Shown here one piece after another: positions 55,551 through 64,000 of a DNA stretch of 64,000 nucleotides (positions are counted from its first letter, which is position 1; every line of letters begins with the position of its first letter). Location of the stretch: NCBI GenBank assembly GCA_951802195.1, contig OX637623.1, positions 1,488,001-1,552,000 of the forward strand. The letters are read 5' to 3'. Under the pieces are notes generated by a model that searched no databases, had not been told where the DNA came from, and saw only the letters and a program-made list of their open reading frames with translations. This DNA comes from Tausonia pullulans (lineage: Eukaryota > Basidiomycota > Tremellomycetes > Cystofilobasidiales > Mrakiaceae). The position numbers and the translations under genes were made by a program.

Positions 55551-57758
55551 ATGGGCAACGGCCAGTCCTCGCCCACGAATCTGCACCCGGTCGCGGCGAC
55601 GCCCAAGCCGACAACGACCCACCGCGAGCGGGCGCCCTCGCCCGGAGCGGCCAAGGACACGAGCCGACGACGCAAGTCGCTCGAGCTGCCGGATCTCGCC
55701 TCCCTCACGTTCACCAACACCTCGAGCCCGGCGTCGTCCACGTCGGGCACGCCCAGCACCAACGGCACAGGCGCCGGCGTCGGCGGGTCGACGACAACGC
55801 CCAAGGCCAACGTGCGCGGCCTGCCGCCTGCGCTCTCCTCCCGGAAGCGACCGTCCCCTCTTGCGCCCTCGCTCCATACGTCCCCGCTTTCGCCCATCTC
55901 GACCAAGACGGACCGGACGCAGCCGGCGCCGGCGGCCTTGCCGGCGTCCCACAACCCGTACTTCCCGTCTTCGTCGACGGCCGCGCCCGTCCCGATACCG
56001 GCGAGCGTGTCCATCTCGGGTGGCGGGCTGCCCAACTACGACTCGATGACCTACCGCGACCACCCGTCGCACCTGTCGTCGTCCCCGCCAGACCGGCCCC
56101 AGCTTCAGCAGGTCTTTCAGCAGCCATCGACGGCCTCGGCTGGGGCAGCGGGCGCTGAGAACACTGCCCGCCCGCTGCTCGGGGCCGAGCCCCCGTATCC
56201 GGCGTCGACGACCTCGCCGAGCGAACCCCCACCAGCGCTGCCGTCAAAGGTCCTCCAGCAGGCGGCGATGGCGCCGCCTGCCCGCGCCCAGCCGACGGTC
56301 AAGAAGGCCCGGATAGCGCCCGAGGCCGTCGAGGCCAAGGCGGCGAGCTCGTCGACATGCGCCAGCACGGCTACGGGTGAGGGCGGCTCGACGACGCCCG
56401 TCTACTCGCCTCCGGTCCAGACGGACGATCCGAGTCAACAGCACCTTCGGCTCCAGCAGGGCTCGTTGGGCGGCAGCGGCATTGAGGAGGAATCGTACAT
56501 CCGGAGTTCGCTGCCCCTCGGGGGCGAGGTGCCTCTTTCTGTTGGAGTGCCCGCCCGACCAACGCTGGCGTCACCTTCGTCCGCCTCGTCGTCGAAGCAC
56601 CGTCGCGCCGTCGACGATGGCCGGCGCGAGGTCGCCGTCGAAGCTCAGCGCGGGGTGCCGACAATCATCAACTGGACGGGTGGCGGGAAGGAGGTCTTTG
56701 TGTGCGGGACGTTTGCGAAGAACTGGAAGGAGCGCATCAAGATGAACAAGAGGTCGGTCGGTCAGGCGCGCCGGGCGGCGTCGTCGTCGTCGTCGACTCT
56801 GCTCAGAGACTAATATACCCTCTTCCCTTTCCTTCAACTCAGCACGCACGACTTTTCGCTAGTCCTCAACCTACCGCCAGGTCCGCACCGGCTCAAATTC
56901 ATCGTCGACGAGAGCTGGCGCTGCTCGGACGACCTCGCCACGGCAACCGACGCCGACGGCTCCCTCGTCAATTACCTCGAGGTTGAGCCCGAGGCCAAGG
57001 ATGGTGACGTCAAGACCGACTGGGGTACTGAGTGGGACACGCAGATGGGGGGTGTGGAGCCTGGCGAGTGCTGCCCCTGCGTCCGTGCTTCTTCTGCTCT
57101 CGCTGACGTCTGTTTCGTTTCATCCAGAACACGAGTCGCTCTGGACCTCTGAGATCCCCGCAGCTCTTGTCTCGGCTCAAGCGCTCGAGGAGTCGCACCT
57201 TGCCCACATCGCCACCCTCGCCCCGGCGAACCGCCAGCCAGGGTCGGCTGCGCTCCAGAACCCGCCGGGCCTGCCGAATCCGCCGAGCCTGCCTCGGCAC
57301 TTGGAGAAGGTGATCCTCAACAATCCGCCGAAGGACGGTGGGCAAGTGGGAGTCACGGCAGGGAGCACAAGCACGGGCGAGAAAGAGGGGAGCCGACCGA
57401 TTAACCCGGGGGCGGCCGCTTGCTGTGAGCCGGAGGAAATTGATCGCGAATAACGTGCTCCCACGGAGACTGACATCCGGGTTCCCTCTCTTTTCCCTCA
57501 GGGACCGCAACGCCGGACGACAACTCAATTCTCCCGATCCCGAATCACGTCGTCCTCAACCATCTCACGGCGAGCGCCATCCGAAACGGCACTCTCGCCG
57601 TGGGCACGACGACGCGGTACAAGCGCAAGGTGCGCTGTTGCCCTCTTTTTATTCTTTCTTTTTTTCTTTTCTCTTGTCTCTGTCCGAGCTCACTCTTTAT
57701 CCCTCATCGTCCCTCACAGTATATCAGCACGCTGCTTTACAAGCCCGTCGAGATCTGA
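55551..57758 (+). CDS. SIP2: AMPK/Snf1 kinase beta subunit (Sip2/Gal83-type)
   Basis: Scaffold of the SNF1 energy-sensing kinase. Start ATG 55551, MGNGQSSP: Gly2 with Ser6 is a good N-myristoylation signal, suggesting membrane targeting. A long Ser/Pro/Ala-rich linker precedes the CBM48 glycogen-binding domain: TIINWTGGGKEVFVCGTFAK, NWKERIKMNK, HDFSLVLNLPPGPHRLKFIV, DESWRCSDDLATATDADGSL, VNYLEVE. The C-terminal ASC/KIS domain (SLWTSEIPAAL; PIPNHVVLNHLTASAIRNGT; LAVGTTTRYKRKYISTLLYK; PVEI) binds kinase and gamma subunits. Five exons; stop TGA 57756-57758. The last two introns are about 160 and 90 nt. Only one beta gene is visible in this window. Confidence 0.95.
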
Positions 57759-58430
57759 GGCGCGCTCTATCTCCTTCATCCTGTCTGTCCCCACCGCCGT
57801 TTGGTGGTACCCCCGCTTCGGTCCTCCCATTCCGTTCTTGTCCCCAACCGTGCCACTCTATCTCCCTCCTATGCTGGTCTTCCTTGCTGCTTCAACGCTT
57901 TTGTCTACGTCGTCCATGCCCGTCCTTCCCCCCTCCCGCCCTCCTCCTTCGTATCTTCTCCCCTACCCCGGCTTCCTTGATACCCTTTGCCCCGACTCCC
58001 TCCGCAATCGTCCCCTCTGTGTCTATTCCTCTCTCGCACTGTGTGCTGTTGTTCCTCTCCACTTTTCACGCTCGACTATGAAGTGTCTACTCGCCCATGA
58101 ACCGCCGTTGTTGGCTTGCGCCCGGTCCACTCATCTCCTTGGCTGGGCTTGCTCGCGCCGGAAGCCGCGCTGTCCCTTGCACTCGTCTCCTCTCGATTCG
58201 ACCGACAACCTCCAAGTCCTCCCTTTGCCCACTTCTCGGCCTTCCTCACTTCCGCTCTCTCTACGTGCGTCGTAGAAACGGAGCAGCCAACAGGGTCCTT
58301 GCCTCAGTATTGACGACGATTCCGTCCCGTTTTGCGTGCGGCCTCTCACAGCGCCCTTCTCTCGCTCGCGTCTGGCCGGCACGCAACTCCCAGCTCCCTT
58401 CGCGTTCTCTCTCGTCTTCTCTCTCTCTTC
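57759..58430. other. AMPK-beta 3' region and leader of the next gene
   Basis: 670 bp of C/T-dominated sequence. A 112-codon plus-strand frame from 58097 is Ser/Arg/Leu-rich and has no family resemblance; it more likely reflects the pyrimidine-rich 5' leader of the gene whose split start codon begins at 58431. Confidence 0.4.
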
Positions 58431-59126
58431 AGTGAATCGCCCGCTGCCTTTCTCTCTCATCCTCCTTTGCCTCGGCTGATATCTCTCAAGTGTCCGGCCG
58501 CCGCCTCGCCTCCGTCCTCCGCTCCCGGACGCCCTCCGTCCTCGACCTCCCGATCGTTGTCCCCGAGAAGACGCACGTCCTTTCGTACAAGCGTTCCTAC
58601 CCCTCGGGCCCTCAGGTCCAGCAGGTTCGCCTCAGATACCCTTACATGGCCGCTCAGACGTTGGCGGACTCGATCGCGACGAACGCGGACAAGGCCAAGA
58701 CGAGCGCCGTGTTTCAGCAGTTGTCGCAGGCTATGGGTGAGGTTGGGACGGGGAGAAATGCGAGGCCCGTGACGGGTATTGATGTCAAGGTCAACGGAGT
58801 AACCCACACGGAGGATGTAAGTCGGCGGCTCCCTTGGTGATTAACGCGCGCGCGGTCTTACTTGCACGCTTGGACGCGTCTGACTCTTCTCTTGACATCC
58901 GCCTTCTCAGCTCAAGTCGACAACCGTCATTTACCGACGTGGCAACATCAACCACGGCCACCGCGAGCACAAGATGCGTGTCATCAACGGCAAGAACGGC
59001 TCCCGTTGCACGCAAGTCAAGCTCTGCTCTGCTCCGTCGGTGAGTGCCTCCTTCCTTCGTTTGGGTGCGCACGAGTGTGGCAGACACTGACGTGGGATCA
59101 TGGGCTTTTCTGAGCAGCCATTCTAG
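58431..59126 (+). CDS. Small basic protein of unknown function; start codon split by an intron
   Basis: The frame MSGRRLASVLRSRTPSVLDL has no ATG in the genome at its start: base 58490 makes it GTG. Splicing a 59-nt intron, 58432-58490 (GTGAAT ... ctgat ... CAAG), joins A58431 to T58491-G58492 and creates ATG. The protein continues VVPEKTHVLSYKRSYPSG, LRYPYMAAQTLADSIA, KTSAVFQQLSQAMGEVGT, GIDVKVNGVTHTED, then after an intron LKSTTVIYRRGNINHGHREH, KMRVINGKNGSRCTQVKLCS, APS, and a last exon of PF plus stop (59118-59126). About 155 residues. The Arg-rich N-terminus could be a mitochondrial presequence. I do not recognise the family. Confidence 0.65.
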
Positions 59127-60315
59127 ATGAATGTATACTTTGAAAGACTGGGCAGAGAAGGACGAGACAGAGAATGCGTCTGGTCGTTCCTTCGCAGACG
59201 CTCCTCTCGCCCGGAGTTGCCGGAACCTTTGGGCGGCACACACTGAGCACACGTTTGGACCTTGTTCATGCGTCTCGCCTTAGCAGCTTTCGGGGGCGAG
59301 GTTAAGTACTGACGAAGCCAGCCTGCGAGAGAGGAAGGGAGGGCGCGCGGCGCGCTGTGTTTCTTCTGGCTGCTTGCACGACTCATTCAGAACAACGGCG
59401 GCTCGAGAAGTCATCTTTTGTTTTCTCTTGGGAAGATGTGAGCCTGGCCATCAAAAGGAGACAGCCCTCTCTCACGGCAGCCTTGCCAACCGTGAACGCT
59501 ACGCGTCCTTCCGAAGACGAGACAAGCCGAAGTCTTTGTATCTTACTCCCTCGCCCAGAACGCAACTCGCTCTCTTTACCTTTGCACTGTAAAGGGGTTG
59601 TTGGTGAGAGAACACGCTCGCCCGTGACAACCATGTAGCCAAGAATGACGACGCAGTCGGAACGCGGACAGGAGAACAGCGAAGCGTCCGACGCGAGCGA
59701 TCCCGTTCTTCGTCTCTACCGACCCCGAACCACCATACCCTCTCGCACTTTCCTGGCCACTCTCACTTGCTTGCGACCTTGGGCGCGCGCATAGTCTCGC
59801 TAGCTTGCCCTTAAAAAAGTCTTCTCTCCCGCACTTCCGTCGCTGTTGCTTCTTTCGATAACTGGACAGGTAGCGTCGCCTCATCGCCCCGCTCAAGGGC
59901 CCTCAGCTGGTGTAACTCTTACCTCGTCGCTCCAAGGTGAGTCGCTCAGAGCTGTCTCTTCCATCATTCTTGGAGCGGAGCTGCCTACAAAATGGGGTTG
60001 AGCAGATGTGTCAAAGGTGGATGAGGGAGGCTATTGTGCCTTCGACATTTGGTGGGGTCAGCCTCCTTCGCTCGTCCATTACTTGAGCTTGCCGAGCCTG
60101 CTTTGCTACCCCTCCTCAGCAATGCTGAACAACCATCTTGTGGTAAACATCTGGGCGAGCGGGCAGGCGTTCTGTCACGTCGCACGCTTCCGGTCGGACC
60201 TCCTTCCGCGCGTCCTCGACCGCCTCTCTCCTTTACATTCGGAGAAGGATGTGGCATGGCGCGCCTTACTGACCACCCGGCCGCCAGACTTTCACGACCA
60301 ACAACGACCACGACC
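59127..60315. other. 1.2-kb gap without a recognised gene
   Basis: Between the small basic protein and the glycosyltransferase. No frame carries a family motif. The frame of the next gene is open upstream to 60034, so an N-terminal extension of that protein by about 94 residues is possible. No tRNA boxes or snoRNA motifs found by eye. Confidence 0.4.
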
Positions 60316-61948
60316 ATGATGCTCCCCGCCCATTCACGTCGTCAAGGGATTCAGCCTTCGTCCATCAACCCCTCAATATCCCTCTCATCAGCTTTCCGCT
60401 CCAACACGCCCGACTCGCCCGCTTACCGGTCGTTCAAGAGCCGACGGCGGCGATGGCATCGCTGGCTCGTGCCTGTCGTTGAAAACTGGGGGCCCAATCT
60501 GTGGTCTCTCGTCCGGGTCGTGGTCGCAGTCGCACTCATCACGCTCGTCCTCTTCAGATGGGTATGGGAGGTCCAGGTCGAGTTATCCGTCTACCGGCGG
60601 GAATGGGTCAAGAAAGAGATCCTTTCGCTCGAGCACCCGCATATTGATCTCGCCGCGACATGCTTCTCGCCCCAGGCGCTCGCCACGGCGCCCGCACTCT
60701 CCAGCTGGAACTACTCCCTCTCGACGGGTCACTCGCCCCTGCACGTCTCGCTGCAGTCCACGCTCGCCCTCACGCACGAGGGCGACTGCTTCGCCTTCTC
60801 GGACTCAATCCGGCCGAGCCCCGAGGTCCCCATCGCCAAGATTACCTACTATCACTCGTACTGGCGGGCCGACCTCCTCCCTTTCGGCGCTCGGCAAGCC
60901 TGGACGCTCAAGACGTTCCTCGCCACTCAGCCGCTGGCTTCATCCGTCTTCGTTCTTTGGTCAAACGGAGACCTCGCGCGGAACAGCCCCGCCCTCACCG
61001 AGCTGATCCGACTCTACCCGCGCAATATTGAGATACGTCGCGTCGATCTCAACGAGCTCGCCCGCGGGACGGCCCTCGAGGGTCGGGCGGACCTGTTGGG
61101 CGGCGCGGGGGCGAGGGATCACCTCGCTTGGATCGACGGTGATCTCGTGAGGCTCCTTGTTCTCTGGAAGATTGGCGGCGTCTGGGCCGATATGGATATG
61201 CTCTTTGTCCGAGACCTTCACGTTCTGCTCGAGGTCGAGTGGGTAACGCAGTGGGACTGCTACAGTAGGTTGCCCTTGCGTATCCTCTCTGTCGCTCTTT
61301 CTTCTCCTGATCTCCTTACACCACCAACAGACAAGCCTTACCAGTCCCTCAACGGCGCTCTTCTCCACTTCCACCGCCAGTCGCCCTACCTCTGCACCCT
61401 CCTCACCCTATTGGCGACTTCCCCTCCTCCGCACCCAGCCTCGACCGACTGGGGCGCGACCCTCTACCTCAAAGCCTTCCGGAGACTCCTCCATCAGGGG
61501 ATCGTGCCCTTCCAGGTCCTGCCGTGGTGTTTGGCGGACCCAAGGAACTGTCGGACGGACAAGCGGGTCCCGGACCCGTTCAAAAGCGATCCCGGATGGT
61601 GGGGTGGGTCCAAGTGGTCCAAGGGCGGGGAGGAGCAGCTGAGGGTGAGATCTGTCACACGTTCGGGTTGACTTTACGACGACGCTGACGTTGCACTCTT
61701 TCGAGTTTCAGCGCACCCTCGACTGGCAGCGGGACCGAGGTGTCTTTACACTCCACCTCCACAACCAGTGGAATAAGGACTTTCCGACGAACGGTTGGGT
61801 TCGGCGGCTGCTCCTCGATCCGATGGACGCTCACCTCGAGACGAAGCGGCGCAAGATGGCCGCGGGCAGGACGCGCTGGAAGGATGACCCTCGAGGAGAG
61901 GACTGGGAAGACAGCGGCGAGATGAAGGGCTCAGATGGGGGAAAATGA
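60316..61948 (+). CDS. Type II membrane glycosyltransferase (DXD sugar-binding, GT32-like)
   Basis: Golgi-type glycosyltransferase of about 500 residues. I chose ATG 60316 (MMLPAHSRRQGIQPSS) because it puts a basic cytosolic tail (SRRRRWHRWLVP) directly before one transmembrane anchor (LWSLVRVVVAVALITLVLFRWVW). Lumenal domain: ITYYHSYWRADLLPFGARQA, WTLKTFLATQPLASSVFVLW, and the catalytic DXD box in WKIGGVWADMDMLFVRDL. Later DWGATLYLKAFRRLL, FQVLPWCLADPRNC and FTLHLHNQWNKDFP. GGVWADMD with the preceding Leu-rich helix matches the glycosyltransferase sugar-binding DXD family (Och1/GT32 relatives). Two introns, about 61266-61330 and 61647-61711. Stop 61946-61948. Acceptor sugar and linkage cannot be told. 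Confidence 0.82.
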
Positions 61949-62031
61949 TGGGAATGGCAAGACATGAGGAAAATTAAATCTATGTAAGGGAAGGAAAGGA
62001 AAGCATGAACAGCAAGTCCATCGAGTACCCT

Positions 62032-62049
62032 CCCCCCCCCCCCCCCCCC
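62032..62049 (+). repeat. C18 homopolymer just past the bestrophin-like stop codon
   Basis: Eighteen C on the plus strand. On the bestrophin mRNA strand it is G18, starting only 7 nt after the stop codon. Confidence 0.9.
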
Positions 62050-62056
62050 TTCGCTC

Positions 62057-64000
62057 TCACTCTTGGATCTCCTCACCCTCCTTTTCGAGATCCTCAAAGT
62101 CTGGCAACCATCTCTCTCCGCGTCGCTCCCACTCTCTCTTCAACCGCTCCTCACTGCCATCCCACCCGACGCTCCCACCGTTCGCATCGACGCGTGACTT
62201 GCGCCGCCGTTGAGCGGCGAGTCGGGCGAGATAGCTCGCTGCGAAGGGGCCACCGAGTTCCATGGACTCTTGAAGGATTTGGAAGGTGAACGTCTGGAGC
62301 GGGAGGGCGCCCTCTAGCAGAGAAGAGGTCGGTCAGCGTCGTAAGAGAAAGGTCAAAAGGAGAGAGGACGACGACCGCACCGTGTTGCCCGAACGGATCC
62401 GAAAGACCCTCGCCGATGGAGTCGACCCCGAGGAAACAGAACGCCGCGATGGCCGTCACGGGGACCGTCCACTTGCCCAGCGATGGTGCCAGCTGGGGCG
62501 GGATCGAAAGCAGGAGAAGGGCGAGCATTTGGTGGAGGTGGATGCTGAGTGCAAGTGGAATGGGCGCTGGGTTGGAGAGAGGCATCGTTAGGGCAGAAAG
62601 GAGGGAAAGAGAGAGAGAGAGAAAGAGCGAAAAAGTAACGCGCACTGTCGCGGATGGACTCGGCTTGGCCAAGCGAGACATTGAACTTGTCGACGAGCCC
62701 AAAGCAGCGCTCTCGCGCGCCCTCACTCAGACCGTCCTTGCTCGGCCCAAGGGCAGCGAGGCCCTCGAGGTAGGCATGCAGCAGCCGGAGGATGCTCAGC
62801 GGGAGGTTGCTGGGCATCGGCGGGGCGAGCGCGCTCTTGGCCGCGGACAGCCCGTAGGCCGACGAGGTGCTCGCGGTGCGAACGCCCATCCTTGGTCGTC
62901 GGGGAAGGTTGCCGAGCGGGTCAAGGCTGTTTGAGCCGGACGTATTAAGAAAGGCCTCCTGTTTCGACGCCTCGTCGAGAGGACCGCTGCTGAACGAAGT
63001 CGACGTCGGCGATGGCGGGTCCGGGTCGGGGAAGACGGTCGACGCCTTGGGAAGAGGCAACATCTCGACGGAAGATCTCCGCGAGTCGATGGCCGGAATC
63101 TGGGTGATGAGAGGGTGGGGCGCGAAGCGGACAGAGGAGGGAGCCCGGCGAAGGGATTGGATGTCTGCGATAGAGGCGTTGAGTCAGACCGTATGAGGGA
63201 ATAATCAAGGGCAAGGCCTTACAGTCACGAGGTAGCAAGCCATCGAGATCCAGGTGCGAGATGCCCTTCTCTCCGCGAAGGTGATGGCTGGACGAGAGGT
63301 CAGCGTGGGCGCGCACGCAAGAGACATAGACGACCCACCTCAAAGTCATGGGGAAGGCGACAACAAGACCGAGAACGTCCTCAATCTTCTCTCGAGCCAA
63401 ATCGGGCGTGGCATCTGTCACAGGCAAAGAGATGGAGAGCTGTCAAGAGCGAGGGGGGTCAGCGCGTGCCCTCGATCAGTCGGAAGGGGTCGATCATGCG
63501 AGACGCGTCCGAGCTCTCCAACTCTGATCAACGACAACGACGAGAGGGAACGCCATGCATGCCTCGAGTCTGCACGCCTCCCAGACCCTCATCGACGTTT
63601 TCTCTTCATGATCTTGCGCATCGACGAGCATCGGCTGAAGGCTCCGGATCGGAGTCGGCCGGAGATCGAGTCCCGGCCAATGAAGCAGCAGCACCCTCAA
63701 GTCTGGTGACACAAGAGATCACCGGGCAAGCAGGACAAGCGCCTTTGATAGAGCTGCAGCCCGAGCTGTGAGGTGAACGAGAAGTTGAGCGCCGTCATAG
63801 GTGTCTGAGACACTCCGCGAGCGAAGCGAAGGAGAAGGAGGGGCAGCCCCACCTTCCCCTCGCGGCTGGAGTGACAAGCAGGACGGCAGAAGCTCTCCGC
63901 CCGCATACGGATCCCACTCACAGCTCGAATAAGACCGCGGGTGGTCGTCTGGACGTCCTCCCAGACCACGCGGGCTTCCCTCCACCGCGCGTTGGACGAC
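62057..64000 (-). CDS. Bestrophin-like (UPF0187) anion channel, 5' partial
   Basis: Membrane protein of the bestrophin/YneE family, likely a chloride or bicarbonate channel. The coding frame enters from beyond position 64000 with NARWREARVVWEDVQTTTRG, the conserved post-TM1 block, then a donor near 63920. Exon ending SKALVLLAR; then DATPDLAREKIEDVLGLVVA (part of the helical core), HHLRGEKGISHLDLDGLLPR, IQSLRRAPSSVRFAP and a Ser-rich loop. The second half follows: NLPLSILRLLHAYLEGLAAL, LVDKFNVSLGQAESIRDSA, PIPLALSIHLHQMLALLLLS, WTVPVTAIAAFCFLGVDSIG, EGLSDPFGQH. GVDSIGEGLSDPFG is the C-terminal bestrophin-fold signature. Stop TGA 62057-62059. Exon joins between about 63430 and 63720 are uncertain. 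Convergent with the glycosyltransferase (108 bp). Confidence 0.88.

Noticed and set aside
57840-58435. Overlapping plus-strand frames (about 110-145 codons) as a gene before the split-start gene
   Set aside because: Composition is that of translated pyrimidine-rich leader, no family motif, and the downstream splice junction explains the region as 5' UTR.
58490-58840. A GTG-initiated frame as the real start of the small basic protein
   Set aside because: Nuclear fungal genes rarely start at GTG, and a 59-nt intron with good ends creates an ATG at exactly that codon.
59127-60315. tRNA or snRNA gene in the 1.2-kb gap
   Set aside because: No A/B box pair, cloverleaf or U1/U2/U4/U5/U6 core sequence seen by eye; a tRNAscan or Infernal run would be decisive.
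1-64000. Secondary-metabolite, toxin-antitoxin or mobile-element cluster
   Set aside because: Gene content is housekeeping with normal introns and uniform GC-rich codon use; no transposase, reverse transcriptase, capsid, polyketide or peptide synthetase domain was seen.

Overview
The window is nuclear DNA of a GC-rich basidiomycete fungus. Genes sit close together on both strands, nearly all are cut by several introns of about 50-130 nt with GT..AG ends, leaders are pyrimidine-rich, and the protein set is fungal throughout (Skn7/Prr1, Dhh1, Utp13, Uls1, Afi1, an AMPK beta subunit with CBM48). Gene style and protein sequence suggest Pucciniomycotina, most likely a Microbotryomycetes red yeast (Rhodotorula/Sporobolomyces type); the exact genus is inference. 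I see 23 protein genes, two of them running off the window ends, plus one intron-encoded small nucleolar RNA. I recognised no transposon, virus-like element, CRISPR array, rRNA or tRNA.

Layout. 1-3794: SKN7/PRR1-type HSF-plus-response-regulator factor (+, 5' end outside). 4352-8770: CSC1/OSCA-type stress-gated channel (+). 9733-11805: DHH1 helicase (-), divergent from UTP13 (12778-16107, +). 17619-18233: UPF0598 protein (+). 18895-25491: ULS1-type SNF2/RING translocase (+), convergent with RAM2 prenyltransferase alpha subunit (25776-27396, -). Four more minus-strand genes follow: an uncharacterised basidiomycete protein (27613-29076), an aldo-keto reductase (29335-30818), a free methionine-R-sulfoxide reductase (31127-31997) and a YeeE/YedE-like sulfur permease (32602-33864). 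34503-36744: Ser/Pro-rich protein (+). 37734-39260: eEF1B-alpha (-), whose first intron carries a U18 snoRNA; it is divergent from SDH5 (39655-40457, +). 40762-41812: coiled-coil protein (+). 43529-45933: ALY/YRA1 mRNA export adaptor (-), divergent from AFI1 (46149-50212, +). 50358-53084: 5'-nucleotidase (-). 53949-55122: PLP1/TXNDC9 (-), divergent from the AMPK beta subunit (55551-57758, +). 58431-59126: small unknown protein with a split start codon (+). 60316-61948: glycosyltransferase (+). 62057-64000: bestrophin-like channel (-, 5' end outside).

Most genes are housekeeping: ribosome biogenesis (UTP13, U18), translation (eEF1B-alpha), mRNA export and decay (ALY, DHH1), stress and nutrient signalling (SKN7, AMPK beta), ion transport (CSC1, bestrophin). 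The only local functional grouping is the oxidised-methionine reductase next to a sulfur permease.

The most interesting points concern RNA architecture rather than a new enzyme system: the U18 snoRNA in the eEF1B-alpha intron, in the same host gene as in budding yeast; a chain of 15-, 18- and 8-nt coding exons at the end of that gene; a start codon assembled across an exon junction; and an 826-nt intron inside the RRM of the ALY gene.
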